27,125 bases of DNA from Paramacrobiotus richtersi (lineage: Eukaryota > Tardigrada > Eutardigrada > Parachela > Macrobiotidae), in the NCBI GenBank assembly GCA_034698045.1, contig JAQGAU010000493.1:1-27125 (forward strand). Reading direction: 5' to 3'. The notes below the pieces were generated by a model. That model was not told the DNA's origin, did no database searches, and was given only the letters and a program-made list of their open reading frames with translations. The position numbers were made by a program, and so were the translations under genes. Shown piece by piece: positions 9,701-20,239 of the stretch; positions within the stretch are counted from its first letter, which is position 1; each line of letters opens with the position of its first letter.

Positions 9701-12700
9701 CACGAACTCTGCCATAATGCATTCAACTGATGCGAACCTTGCGACTTCAGCCACTGATCTACGACTTTCACTGCCGTACTTGCTTTGTCGCTACTGCTTC
9801 ACCGACCAGCAAAAGAAACACTACGCCGATTTTTACACCAATATTTCTATCATTCAAGATTTTCAGAAGCCCAGTGAAAGTACGACGATTCTGCCCAACG
9901 AAATTATATGTGCACAGTGAGTGAGCCACACTATCAGTGCTGCAATTCGTGATCTCTAAAAATATTCAATAATATTATTTTTAATAATAAAAATAAAACT
10001 TATTTTTTTATAAATAATAAATTATTATTTAATAGTAAAAAATATTATTTTTTATTAAATTATTAAATATATTTTTTTTAATTTAAAATAATATTTTAAA
10101 TATCTTTTATAAATAATAATAGTAATATAATATTTTTTGATAATATAAAGAAAATATTTTTTTTTTACTTTTAATTTGACGTTTACTCGGTACAACTCAC
10201 CAAACTTGCCAAACGCCGTCACCAGCGTCATACACATGACCCCAATCAGCACATCCGACCGTTCCCGCGTCACCACTCCCCCGGGGACAAAGTTATACGC
10301 CACCGTCCACACATGGAAGAAAATCTCAGCCAAATACACCCCCATCGCCACGGTCATCACCACAGCCGGACTGGACACCAACACTCTCCTTAGCGTCAAC
10401 ACCCACACCATGGAGCACCACCCGGCCAACACCAACCCGCACACAAACCCGGCATAGATATTCAAAAAATACGTCCCAAAAAACGCCACCACCCCCACAA
10501 TCCAACACGTGACGGAGGAGTACCTCCGGATATCGGAGTACGGGAGAAACGTCCCGATGATCAGGGCCAGGAGGACCAGGGGGGAGGTGTAGAAGGGGGT
10601 GAGGAGGTTCGGGGGGTCGGTGGCGCCCCGGACCACCCACCGGGAGAGGACACCCAGTTCACCGAAAACCCAGTGGGTCAGGTAGAAGAGGCTGCCGGTG
10701 AGGAGGCCGTAGAGGAGTTGACGGGATTTGGGGGCTTTGTATTCGGGTTTGGGAGGGGCGGGGGCGGATGGAGTGGTGGAACGACCTTAAAACTGTACAG
10801 TCAGAAACCGAATACTAAGCAGAATTCAAGAACTGCACTCGCCCAATAACGTATGGAAAAAGAATCCTAAATTATCAGCAATATTTCTTTAAGAATTTGT
10901 GAACATGACGCTTTTGGCGACTGCGACTTTCAGCCACTGATCTACGACTCCTATACTGCCGCAATACATACGTCTTATCTTCACGGCTTCGCCGACCAAT
11001 AAATAGAAGAACAACTAAGTACTGACGATCTTAACAACCACTCATTTTGTCTGGAGATTTTGTTTTGTTGTGTAACTATGTTCTTTTGTAATCGTGATTG
11101 AGTAAATCCTGCTTTCTACACGGTAAAACGTTAATTAAAAATTATCAAAAGGCGACTGACCATTGCTCATCACCGGCGGTCACGCGAAACCGCAGGCGCT
11201 TTTATGTTTTAACGTACGCTCGGGATGAACCGCTGCATTTGGACAGTGTGTGTTAATTTCGAAGCAGCGTAAGAAAATTACGGTAACAATCTGAGTATGT
11301 TCATTCTAGGCTTTAATTTCAGTTTGGGAAAAAATTAAGAAAAAAAGAATACTAACATAGTATTCTGAATATTATTCGAAATGTTGCACATTTATTCCCT
11401 GACGAACCAATGTTTCTATGAACAGTCTATCTAAACCAGTGCGTGGCTCAACAATGCCAGTAATCTACGATTATCAATAACGTACTTCTAATATTACGTT
11501 CATTCCACATTACCACTTTACACCGTCCACTGCCAAAGCTGAGAAAACATATTTCGATAACACAACAATTACCAAACGAATTTTCGACTGTGATTTCATT
11601 CAACATATACATACTCCGATGTATTTTTCCCAAAACAGGTAAACGATAACGACCCGAATGAAAACAGCTGTTGCTGTGTAATCAAGTTTTCGGTCCGATA
11701 ATTCGAACAAAAAATAAAATATAAAATAATAAAATTTAGAAAACAAAATAATAGCAAAATAATGATAAAAAATAAAATAAATAATTTATTACAAATAAGT
11801 TTGAAATAAAATAATAAAATTTAGACTTCTTAGCAGGAATTTCATTTTAATAAGGAGAAAGTATGAAAAAACAAACCAGTTGTAACAAACATACAGAGAT
11901 CCGTATGGTTTATTTGCACAGTATTAATCTTAAATTCTCTAGGTTGCTGTGAACAACGGAGGGGACGTCGTCATCCTAGCCAGTGCACTACGACTTTCCG
12001 TACTATAAATCATTACGAAACCAAGCTCCGGTGGTATAACTAATGCGACAGTATCAAACTTCGATATCTGGTGGTTTCACAAACTGACAAAAAAATCCCA
12101 AAAATGTTTTACACGCAAAAACTATTAACGAACATTCTACTCGTCGTTGTTACCTGGTTCGCTTGTAGACGGTGCATTTTCTTTACTTCTAACCGGCGAC
12201 AATCCCGCACTCCTGACAACCACTCGGGTCAGGATGCTGACAGCAAAAATAGAAAATATTATCCAGTTGGTTGTGTGATCGGCCCATGCCGGTGCGATGC
12301 TAGTCATGGCAACACGCGATGATAGAAATAAAAAGTGGCTTCCCAGTAACAGCCAGAACTGTCGCACTCGCGATTCCTTCGGGCCGGAGAATAATTTACT
12401 GCATAAATACAGCATCGCCGCGCCATTCCCGATGCTGAGGACTCCCAGTCTCGATAACGTGGAAGGCTATGAAGGTTCAAATTCAATTAAAATATATGTA
12501 AATTCCCGAAAAATTATAAAAAAATGTTGTTTCACAGCAATTTTTTCAAATTTTTTTTAAACGGTTGCAGTTTTTCTACTGAACGATCTAAAACTGGAAG
12601 GAACGGTAAAGGCACGTGAAACTGACAAAAGGAGGTGCAAAACATCTAAAACGGAAGATTTAAAAAAAAACTATTTAAATTAAATGAGTCTGTTAAATCA

Positions 12701-13078
12701 AACGAAAATCAATTCCACTAAAAATTACACAGATTTAAGTGAAAAACATCGCATGTTACAGAGCTTAAAACATTAATGACAAGAAAATCAAAAAAGTGGC
12801 ATTTTGAGATTTTTTCTTGTACGAACCATTTGGAATGAATAAACGCCACCAAGCATTCCCAGTTCGAGAATCGTACTGCCCGCCTCGGAGAAGAGAACCC
12901 TCCGGACGATGGCGCTGGCGGTGATGACGGGAATGAGCCATATCGCTGCAAAAGCTTCGTAGCCCGTGATATCCAGTTCATTCAGGGGGTAGAACCATAT
13001 CATCGGACCCAGTGCGTAAAACAAGGACCAGAAACAATAATACGATATCGTCCCGTGAAGGGAATCAAATACCGTCAT
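6759..13078 (-). CDS. CWH43: CWH43/PGAP2-interacting protein, GPI-anchor lipid remodelling factor
   Basis: Six exons on the minus strand, 13078-12827, 12466-12154, 10785-10201, 9139-8787, 8091-7715 and 7005-6759 (stop), join in frame to 708 codons, close to about 700 in human CWH43. Residues 1 to about 410 form a multi-pass PGAP2/FRAG1-like membrane region (GPMIWFYPL near the start, [31 protein letters not shown]). From about 430 to the end is an endonuclease/exonuclease/phosphatase-like domain with [18 protein letters not shown] (Glu469), ISTHMGN (His551, Asn554), GYVTS and a final HMSTPKYF. In yeast Cwh43 replaces the diacylglycerol of GPI anchors with ceramide in the secretory pathway; acting the same way here is inference. 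The start is the ATG at 13076-13078, directly before the conserved first membrane segment. All introns are GT-AG; the exon 3 acceptor (TTTTAAG) is weak. The last ten residues pass the usual family end. Confidence 0.94.
7006..7714 (-). other. CWH43 intron 5
   Basis: The intron is bounded by donor GTGAGT (minus, at 7714) and acceptor ATCCTAG (minus, ending 7006). Inside I see only AT-rich sequence and no exon or recognised element. Confidence 0.75.
8092..8786 (-). other. CWH43 intron 4
   Basis: The intron runs from donor GTAAGT to acceptor TTGTCCCAG on the minus strand. It contains a weak variant of the dispersed motif (GCCCATACACTACGAAAGTC, 8351-8370) and otherwise nothing I recognise. Confidence 0.75.
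9140..10200 (-). other. CWH43 intron 3 with dispersed motif copies and an AT-only tract
   Basis: Donor GTGAGT (minus, at 10200) and acceptor TTTTCTAG (minus) bound this 1061-bp intron. It contains two copies of the dispersed motif in opposite orientation (9391-9409 minus, 9750-9769 plus) and a low-complexity tract at about 9958-10180 made almost wholly of A and T (ATAATAATT-type). No additional exon is needed by the frame. Confidence 0.75.
9750..9769 (+). repeat. Dispersed 20-bp motif, best copy
   Basis: GCCACTGATCTACGACTTTC. Close copies on the + strand: 831-850, 1577-1594, 5406-5423, 10933-10950 and 11979-11998. On the - strand: 9391-9409, 16100-16119 and 25995-26014, the last being identical. 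More diverged versions starting GCCCATAC are at 3493, 6341 and 8351 (+) and 17684-17702 (-). All lie outside exons. Several copies share flanking bases such as CTGCCGTA, so the repeat is longer than the core. Confidence 0.75.
10786..12153 (-). other. CWH43 intron 2
   Basis: Donor GTAACA (minus, at 12153) and acceptor TTTTAAG (minus) bound this 1368-bp intron. Its right-hand stretch is rich in A-rich repeats (AAATAATAAAATTTAGA occurs twice, about 11722 and 11807). It holds motif copies at 10933-10950 and 11979-11998. Positions 10786-11650 are the partner of 4151-4810. Confidence 0.75.
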
Positions 13079-14024
13079 TTTAAAATTTTGGCAGTAAGCT
13101 AATGCATAATCGATTGAATAATAAAAGGATAATGTACTACAAACTAACTAAGCAAAAAAATGCGGTTCCCAGCAAACATTAGCAAGCAAAATTTAACAAA
13201 AATGCAAACAGCACGAAACCCAAACGAAAACAAAAACCGCAAAATCGCTTCGCTGTCAAGACTTAGTGATGTGACGGGTGGGTGTTGGAAGTTGGAACCC
13301 ACACAGAAAGTACTGGGAAAGATGTGAACTCCAAGTTGCAACGCTTCCAGTTTCTTCCTCTGAAAACGGAAAACTTACAGCTCTACGTAAAAACTACAGG
13401 AACTCAATTAGTACTGTATTCTAATTGTTTTCGGTTTTTTCTGATATTTAATCATATTTTCAACCTTTAAGGCTCAAAAGGGGGCACCAGAAATTGGAGT
13501 TGTACTATTGGGTGGAATTGGAATGGTTATCACATCTCTGCCGCATTTCCGGTTGCAGACCCGAAGGCCGAAATCCAAAACACGAGTTTCTGTTTGCAAC
13601 ACAAAATTTCAGATCAGACTTTATTAAGTCAGTTAATTAAGTCAGTAATATTTAAGCCGAAGAAGGGGGGGTGGGGTAAAGATAGTAATAAGACCAAATG
13701 TTGCACCATTCGATAGAACTCGACGAGCTGAGTCGAATGATACCAAATTTGGACCAAAAAAATATTACTGACGCTAATATGCAGCGGGAGCTGCATAGTA
13801 CTGTCTTGTAATTGATAATTAATTCCCGTGAAAATATTTTTCATAATAATATTCTTTCCAGTTTTACGCTTGCGTTTCATTTCCATGTGGTCATAGCATT
13901 CAGTCAGGAATACAGGTAAACTCCAAGATCATTTATAATTTCCGCAGTGTGGCTGCATTCTTCTTTCAGAAACTAAAAACTTCACAGTTTCTGAGTTTCT
14001 CTGCGTTTTTGCAGATCGTAGACA
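13079..14024. other. Divergent intergenic region between CWH43 and the acyl carrier protein gene
   Basis: This 946-bp stretch separates two genes transcribed away from each other and should hold both promoters and 5' untranslated regions. I see no clear TATA box or other defined element. A TTTTTGCAG acceptor-like site at 14006-14014, ten bases before the ACP start codon, hints at a spliced 5' untranslated exon upstream. Confidence 0.45.
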
Positions 14025-14570
14025 ATGGCATCGCGTGTTCTCCGCGCATTTTCCCGTGTATATTCGAACACCTTGACCATTCTCCACCATGCACCACATC
14101 AACCATCATCCATCCGCTGCCTCTCCGCGTTCCACCCCCCAGCCCCCCTCCTCCCGCCCTTCCGCCCCACCCACCAGCCCCAGCGCCACATGTCCCGGCC
14201 GCGCTACACCCGCCCCCACTGCATCGACGCCGTCATGCTCAATCTGAAGCTCTTTGACAAGATCAACCCCGACAAACTGACACTCGATTCGCACTTCCAC
14301 AAAGATCTGGGACTGGATAGTCTGGATCATGTGGAGATTGTCATGTTCATTGAGGATGAGTTCGGGTTTGAGATACCCGATATGGATGCGCAGCGGCTGT
14401 TGACGCCGCGGGATTTTGTCAATTATCTGTGTGATAAGTATGACATTTATGATGGGTGGGAGAAGGGGGAAGGGGCCACGAAGCGCGTGGATGAAGCGCA
14501 TGCCAAGCATAGTGAGTGCCCGCCGGAGGATCCCTGGGAGAAGGCGGGAATGGGAAAGAGTCATGTTTAG
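14025..14570 (+). CDS. NDUFAB1: Mitochondrial acyl carrier protein / complex I subunit NDUFAB1-like
   Basis: An uninterrupted 181-codon frame. Residues 1 to about 60 are rich in Arg, Ser, Pro and His with no acidic residue, as expected of a mitochondrial targeting sequence. Residues about 65-142 are the four-helix ACP fold: [17 protein letters not shown], then the phosphopantetheine site [10 protein letters not shown] (Ser99 is the attachment residue), [10 protein letters not shown], and a last helix ending DKYDIY. Mitochondrial ACP carries acyl chains for type II fatty acid and lipoate synthesis, binds LYR proteins and is part of complex I. Most animal homologues stop a residue or two after this point; here a further 38 residues follow ([20 protein letters not shown] onward). 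The ATG at 14025 is the first in frame after the acceptor-like TTTTTGCAG. A possible AATAAA signal lies at 14791-14796. The coding part has no intron, unlike most of its neighbours. Confidence 0.94.
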   Translation: MASRVLRAFSRVYSNTLTILHHAPHQPSSIRCLSAFHPPAPLLPPFRPTHQPQRHMSRPRYTRPHCIDAVMLNLKLFDKINPDKLTLDSHFHKDLGLDSLDHVEIVMFIEDEFGFEIPDMDAQRLLTPRDFVNYLCDKYDIYDGWEKGEGATKRVDEAHAKHSECPPEDPWEKAGMGKSHV

Positions 14571-15229
14571 AGTGTTCGAGATGGGAGAATAATGTTTTTT
14601 GGGCTGTGAGCTGTGTTTTGCAGTTTGTCATTACCGAAAAGTTGTGCAAGTATTTGAATTGCTAATGTGTTCGTGTGTCAGTGTCCTCTACCATTATTAT
14701 GCTTTACTTGTATGTAAAATCGCAGATAAAGTGTTATGTCGATTCCCTGTTTGTGCGAAAATCCGTTGGTAAAATTACATCGTAAATAGCAATAAATTTT
14801 GCAAATAACACTATAACAAACAATTATAAGGTGATTCGTATTCGCATTTTTTCTGATTGCTTGTGACTGATAAATTATTAAAAAGTACTTCCGGTGCCGG
14901 AGGGGTGAATAATACAGTACTACCTTCGCAACGTTACGCCGTCACACTAACAAGACGGGTAAAAATTTCAGATGCTGATTGCTGCAGATTGCAGAGTGTT
15001 TTCGATTTCTTGACTCTTCAAATCTTATTCGTAACGTTTATGCCTAATTGGGCCATTGGCTAATGGTTTTTTGATTCGTTTTTTAAATGAGCTCGAGGAG
15101 CGTGATTCAGATTTTGGTCCTTCGGAGCTGATTTATCGCTTAGGCGGTTTGGAAAAGTGCGGTGTTTTTCAGTTTTTGTCTTCTCTTTGAACCTGTCACA
15201 GGTTCACCTGTTACCTGTGTTGATTTGCC
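14571..15229. other. Intergenic region between ACP and ZNF830
   Basis: It holds the ACP 3' untranslated region with an AATAAA at 14791-14796 and the presumed ZNF830 promoter. A small open frame at about 14857-15063 has no family resemblance and I do not call it. No repeat stands out apart from a GGTTCACCTGTTACCTGTG-like direct repeat just before the ZNF830 start. Confidence 0.5.
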
Positions 15230-17363
15230 ATGGCTCAGAAATCGGGACTATCCAAAGAAGAGCTTCGACGCCTCATGAAAGAGAAATCTGCCAAGAAGAT
15301 TGATTCTCCCTTCGCCAAGTATGTATTGGCTGTAGTACAGTAGATCGTAGTAGGTATCTCCTCGTACTTTGTACTAATCACCGCGTAATCGATGGTGCGA
15401 AATGCATGCTGTTGTAACGTTGTTTCAGTGTTAGATTGAGAATGGTTGAATTGAGTAAATTACTAAATTGTACTTCATTCATCCAGGTACGACAATACGG
15501 GACAGTTGCTGTGTATCTTATGCAAAACCAGTGTGAAAAGTGAAGCGACATGGAAAGCCCATGAAAATGGTCGACAGCACCAATTGGTAAACAATAGTTT
15601 TCGACATTTTCGTTATGCCGTAGTTTACGATCGTGGTTTTTTGGTTATTTATCCGGTGGATGGAATTATTTCAGGCGCTCACTCCCAGTCAGAACCGCGA
15701 AAAATCCAAAAGAAAAGATGACATACCTCTGTCAACTGGGAAGCCAGAAAAGTCCCTTTCGACGCAGGCAGGAAGCCAAAAAAGTGCTCTTTCATCAGAC
15801 AACGGCGTCTCGAGCAGGCAGCATGATGAACCTCCTTCGAAGAAGCCAAAAATTGCTTCCCTGACAAGGTTCGTAATGGATAATTTGGCGGAACCGAAAA
15901 TATTGGTTTTACAGTCGGACTTAATAAAATTCAGTCTGCATATCATCGTATGGAGGTGTTCTGTAATACCAGCACTTTTACACTCGGATACTCTTTAATT
16001 TCAGCATTTTGACTGATTTATTGGCAACAGGAAGACCGTTGTCGCTGGAATTAGCTTTTGTTGTATCGGAGCATTGTTTTAATAAACGTATTGTAATGTG
16101 AAAGTTGTAGAGCAGTGGCTAGATCCCGTCCGAGTCTTTGGCTGCCACAATTTGATATTGCACAAGAAATCGTATTTTAACTATTTACATACGTTTCAAA
16201 CTAGATTTTTTGTCATACTTTCTCTTGTCCTAATTTTTAACTAAAATACAAGTTATTTTACGGACCGAGAACCTATGATTTTCATGGTAAGACGTCGTCC
16301 ATAAATTGCGTAACCGGGAGATTCATACTTCATAGTACGAGCTGTATGTACGTATTCTTTCGGCGTGGCACTCAGATAAGTATGTGCATTTCTGCTTTCA
16401 GAGAATTCGTTGATGTTATGGAGGTGGAGGAATCCAAGTCATCTGGTTTACCTTCAGGTTAGTGACCAGTTTAAAATTTTTTGAGTTATAGTCGTTTTTT
16501 CCTACAAATAATTGGTAACAATAGTCTAATTTGCTGAACTTTAACGTCTGAAACTTTCGTGCAGTTTTTGACGAAAAGTTTGTTGAACGAAGTACGCACC
16601 AAATGCTGCAGTAATACTGCAGTACTAATATTTCTGTCTTTTATATTTTATTTATTTATCTGTCGATTTATTTATTTCTTTATTTAGATTCATTTATCTA
16701 TTTATTTATATTTCTGTTTTTTATTTTGATTATGATCACTTTCAGCGGTAATGTTTTCAATATTTTGGCTCCAGTTTTAGCGATAATTGCTGCCTTGTTT
16801 TATTACAATTTTATTGATGATCATGATACAGTAATGCCATCTTTTTCTTCTGAGCGCTGGTTATTGGTATTTTCTTACATTATCTTTTACTGGAGTTTGA
16901 ATTTTCGTTATTTTCTACAGATTTTTTTGATTCTCCTTCCATTCCCACGCCCACCGAATCCGATCCCGCCCCTCCGCAACCCGTCGACGACGCTTCCGCC
17001 CACCTCCCGGATGACTTTTTCGACAAACCCACCAAGAACATCAAGCAGAAACTGGACCGGGAGAAGCACAAACAAGAAGAGGAAGAGTGGGCCAAATTCC
17101 AGAAAGCCATGCATGAAGAGAGCCACAAGTCCTCCATGGCCGTTGAGCAGGATGACGAGGAGGCCCGCAAGCAGAAAGAACTGGAGGATATCGAAGAGCA
17201 GATGACACGCTGGCAGAAAATCCATGATCTGGAGATTAAGCGCGAACAGGGTAAGGACAAGGAGCAGCCGGTAGTCCACAAGGAGAGCATGCAGGAGGGC
17301 AGTGATGAGGAGGGGGAGGTGGATCTGGATGCGTTTGACTGGAGGAAACGCAAATTGTGGTAG
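15230..17363 (+). CDS. ZNF830: ZNF830 (CCDC16/OMCG1) zinc-finger and coiled-coil protein
   Basis: Five exons, 15230-15318, 15487-15586, 15675-15868, 16402-16457 and 16921-17363, join in frame to 293 residues (human about 370). The start is set by family agreement: MAQKSGLSKEELRRLMKEK resembles the conserved N-terminal helix, followed by SPFAKY. A C2H2 finger of the U1/matrin type follows (Cys39, Cys42, His55, His61; spacing C-x2-C-x12-H-x5-H). Then comes a low-complexity basic linker with KKPK, an acidic LPDDFFD element typical of the family, and a long charged coiled coil (about residues 175-250), ending in an acidic stretch and DWRKRKLW. Vertebrate ZNF830 is a spliceosome-associated nuclear protein with roles in cell-cycle progression and DNA repair; the same role here is inference. 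All introns are GT-AG. Intron 4 (16458-16920) is AT-rich with a TTTA microsatellite. Confidence 0.93.
16458..16920 (+). other. ZNF830 intron 4 with TTTA microsatellite
   Basis: Donor GTTAGT and acceptor TTTTCTACAG bound it. The stretch about 16638-16715 is an imperfect TTTA/TTTATCTA repeat. The open frame that runs from it into exon 5 is in the wrong phase for the family and is rejected. Confidence 0.75.
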
Positions 17364-17991
17364 TTTTGTGAAAATGCGCTGTTGAGTATTGGGTGGCATG
17401 ATAATTATGGAAACTGCTGTATTTGTCGGTTTCTACAAGATTTTCGCTTAGTTTGTGATACGTACTCTTGGGTTTTATTGAAATGAAGAACTATGGAAGA
17501 ATTGATCGTACCACTACTTTATGCTGCGTTTTTTTGCGTATTTAAGTTCCTTAATAGACTGGCATTCTGATTCGAACGAGCAAACACCTGATCTGTGAAT
17601 TTGTAGGTTTGGAAGACAATTCTTCATTATGACTTTGGGTTTTAACACATCGTTTAGAATACGTAACAGAGTACTGCCGTAGTGAAAACATAGCGTATGG
17701 GCTTTCGGTCTCTTCAACCAAAGTTCAAGGACTAATCAGACTATAAGCTAGTGTAATAATCTGCATTGTCCTATATTTTCAGACATGATTTCAGAATCAA
17801 CAAAGCGGTTTTGAAAAAAGTACTTCTGCTTTGCATTTTGTATATCCATGATATTTTCAGAAGTTTGTGGCTGAGACCGTGGAAAGAACAACTGTCATAG
17901 AATTATTATGTTCATGATTCTTGGGATTCTGGCAAGCAGACAAACTTTCATACCGGCTTAATGGAGTATTTATGCATAGCAAATCATGAAA
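17364..17991. other. Intergenic region between ZNF830 and tRNA-Leu
   Basis: No gene is recognised. It contains the ZNF830 3' untranslated region and a diverged minus-strand copy of the dispersed motif at 17684-17702, whose extension ACTACGGCAGTAC parallels the sequence beside other copies. Confidence 0.5.
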
Positions 17992-18075
17992 GGCGATGTG
18001 GCCGAGCGGTCTAAGGCGTTGGTTTCAGGTACCAATCTACTTCGGTAGGCGTGGGTTCAAATCCCACCGTCGTCA
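17992..18075 (+). tRNA. tRNA-Leu (anticodon CAG)
   Basis: The full 84-nt class II cloverleaf can be drawn. The acceptor stem GGCGATG pairs with CGTCGTC (two G-U pairs), the D arm is GCC-GAGCGGTCTAA-GGC, and the anticodon stem TTGGT/ACCAA has loop TTCAGGT with CAG at 18026-18028. The long variable arm is CTAC-TTCG-GTAG and the T arm is GTGGG-TTCAAAT-CCCAC. The discriminator base is A, as expected for leucine. There is no intron and no encoded CCA. T-runs at about 18079-18091 provide the Pol III terminator. It decodes CUG codons. Confidence 0.97.
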
Positions 18076-18476
18076 GAATTTTTGTTTTTTTGCTGTGCTT
18101 TTTTTGCTTTTCTCGTGCCGAATTTTTTTATTTTATCAGCTCGATTAATTTTCATATTAATTGGAAAATTACTGGTAGCGTTTAAAAGAAACAAAATCAA
18201 AAAGTATCGAACTCGAAATCAAAACGAAGCCTTTTTCTCGTAGAGTAACCTGCGGGCGGCTGGCACATTTCCGGTTTGGCAGTCGAAAACTGAAATCTTG
18301 AACTTGCACAGCTGATTGCTCACAAGCCAAGATTCATTTTTGCAGTTTTTTCCAGTGAGGATTGCGCACAGATTACATTGTATTCGTCGGTAATACTCTT
18401 TGCCGTGATAATCTAATTAAAGGATATTATAACGCATTCAAAAATTCGCCATTCGGTAATTCACAGGCTCGCAGCC
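18076..18476 (+). other. tRNA terminator and upstream region of esterase D
   Basis: T5 and T7 runs just after the tRNA (18079-18091) are its likely Pol III terminator. The rest is the presumed promoter and 5' untranslated region of the next gene. A TTCACAG acceptor-like site about ten bases before the start codon could end a 5' untranslated intron. Confidence 0.5.
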
Positions 18477-20239
18477 ATGTCTCTAGAACAGGTATCCAAC
18501 GCCAAATGTTTCGGTGGATTCCAGAAAGTTTTCAAGCATCCCAGGTCCGCACTGAGTCATACAGTTTGCAACTTATGTTACTTTTATAGTAAACGCTTCG
18601 GATTTTATCATTCTCACTGTAAAAAGACATAAATCATGTGTTTTTTCCAGCACTGAAACAAAATGCGCGATGACGTTTTCGATCTACATTCCGCCGCAGT
18701 CCAGTCCGGATGAGAAGTTTCCCGTCTTATACTGGCTTTCCGGTCTGACATGCAACGAACAGAATTTCATTACCAAAGCAGGAGTGCAGCGATATGCAGC
18801 GGAAGCGAAAGTGGTGATCGTTGGGCCGGATACAAGTCCACGTAAGTAAAACTGCCGAGCATATTTTGTTTAATTTGTTAATTATTGCTATCGTCGTTTG
18901 CTCCTGTGCAAGCCAGTTGGAAAATTGTGAAAAATGACAGGGATTGTATGGCATGCGCCATTACCAAAATCGACATTTTAGACATTTTTTGTAATTTTTC
19001 TTCTGCCGGCCTGGAACTTCATGAAATTGCTCGGGGCATTTTTGCTGGCTTAACGGATTTGGTGTTAGGTGGCTGCAACATCGAGGGTGAAGAGGAATCG
19101 TGGGATTTCGGAACCGGAGCCGGATTTTATGTTGATGCCACCGAAGATAAATGGAAGAATAATTACCGCATGTATTCGTACATTACAAAAGAGGTAATTC
19201 TGCGGAATAGAGGGAAAAACACTACCGTGCACACTTTTTATTTTTCACGTGAATTATATAAAAGGAGTTGAAATTATGATTTCACAGGACACTTGTTAGT
19301 GATTAATCAAGCAATATCTTCGGTCTTCAAAAATAAAAATAAGATAAAAAATAAATCTAAATATCATTAATAAAAAAATAAAATTCTTTGATGTAATTTT
19401 TATTTATAATTTTAAAAGTTATCGTTAACCAGTTAAAATTATCAACTGTAAAACGGATTAACATCAACCTCTGCATATGAAGTATTTTAACACGCCAGTT
19501 TGCATTTTGGTTTGTAATTCATGGGTTTAAATCAGTAAAATTAAGCAGACAAATAAGCTGATATGTTATTGATTTTTCGTGTTTAAAGTGGTGCAGTTAA
19601 TAACAATCAACAACAAGAACATCGATAATTAATACTGAAGAAAAAAGAGAATAATATTATAATAAAATAAAAAAACAATAAATAATGGGAAAAAAGGAAA
19701 AAAAAGTAGTAAAAAATATAAAAAGATACTAAATAAGAAAATAACAACAGGAGTTGACATTTTCTTATCATTTTCAGCTGCCCGACCTGATCACGAACCA
19801 TTTCCCAGTGGACGCCTCCCGTCAGTCCATCTTCGGGCACAGCATGGGCGGCCACGGTGCCCTGATCGCTTTCTTAAAGAATCCCGGTCAGTACCGCTCC
19901 GTCTCCGCATTCTCGCCCATCGCCAACCCCTCCTTATCGAAATTCGGGATCATGTGTTTCCGGGGTTATCTGGGCACTAAAGAGGACACCTGGAGTCAGT
20001 ACGATGCGACGGATTTGGTGAAAACGTATCAGGGCCCCAAGGTGGAGATTCTGATTGATCAGGGCAAGGCTGATGATTTTTATCCGGATTTATTGGGGAA
20101 TAATTTCGCGGGAGCGGCTGGGAAGGCGGGGTTGACCGTCAAGTACCGCGAGCATGAAGGTTATGATCATGGGTATTATTTTATTTCCACGTTTATCGGC
20201 GAACATATCCAGCATCATATGCAGTTTTTGCGGAAGTAA
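18477..20239 (+). CDS. ESD: S-formylglutathione hydrolase (esterase D)
   Basis: Four exons, 18477-18544, 18651-18841, 19069-19193 and 19778-20239, join in frame to 281 residues (human ESD has 282). It hydrolyses S-formylglutathione to glutathione and formate, the second step of glutathione-dependent formaldehyde detoxification, in the cytosol. Family landmarks occur in order: [14 protein letters not shown] at the N-terminus, [46 protein letters not shown] across the third junction, the nucleophile elbow GHSMGGHG (Ser150), [10 protein letters not shown] (acid near Asp228) and EGYDHGYYF (His259). The alpha/beta-hydrolase triad is therefore intact. The start ATG at 18477 gives the family's usual N-terminus. 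Introns are GT-AG; the second (18842-19068) ends in GTGTTAG and the third (19194-19777) is very A-rich. No other enzyme of the pathway lies nearby. Confidence 0.96.
19194..19777 (+). other. Esterase D intron 3, A-rich
   Basis: The 584-bp intron carries long A-rich stretches (about 19335-19385 and 19635-19735, AATAAAATAAAAAAACAAT type). No exon or element is recognised. The open frames here are low-complexity artefacts. Confidence 0.75.

Larger units (their letters stand above)
4830..11650. repeat. Segmental duplication, copy B (keeps CWH43, lost DHDH)
   Basis: This is the partner of the block at about 1030-4810. It contains the intact CWH43 exons 3-6 and a DHDH relic. Relative to copy A it lacks the two DHDH exons that should lie between about 5560 and 5570, where sequence like that just before 1735 passes directly into sequence like DHDH intron 2. 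Relative to copy B, copy A lacks about 3.8 kb (about 6879-10680). The right limit near 11650 is where similarity to 4810 (an AAAACAGGTA...CACGAG or AACGAT stretch) fades. Confidence 0.72.

Noticed and set aside
10055-10200. Extension of the CWH43 exon 3 frame into an AT-rich tail
   Set aside because: A strong donor (GTGAGT) at 10200 with matching phase to exon 4 ends the exon; the extension is Lys/Ile/Tyr low-complexity from the AT tract.
14106-14564. Minus-strand open frame opposite the ACP gene
   Set aside because: The + strand encodes the conserved ACP domain with the Ser attachment site; the antisense frame has no resemblance to any family.
16726-17205. Open frame running from ZNF830 intron 4 into exon 5
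   Set aside because: It is in a different phase from the conserved ZNF830 C-terminus and its first part is intronic microsatellite DNA.
16880-17399. Two minus-strand open frames with Ser/Cys/Leu-rich products
   Set aside because: They are antisense shadows of the charged coiled-coil exon of ZNF830.
18885-19271. Open frame covering esterase D exon 3 with flanking intron
   Set aside because: Only 19069-19193 matches the family; the phase-consistent GT-AG sites exclude the rest.
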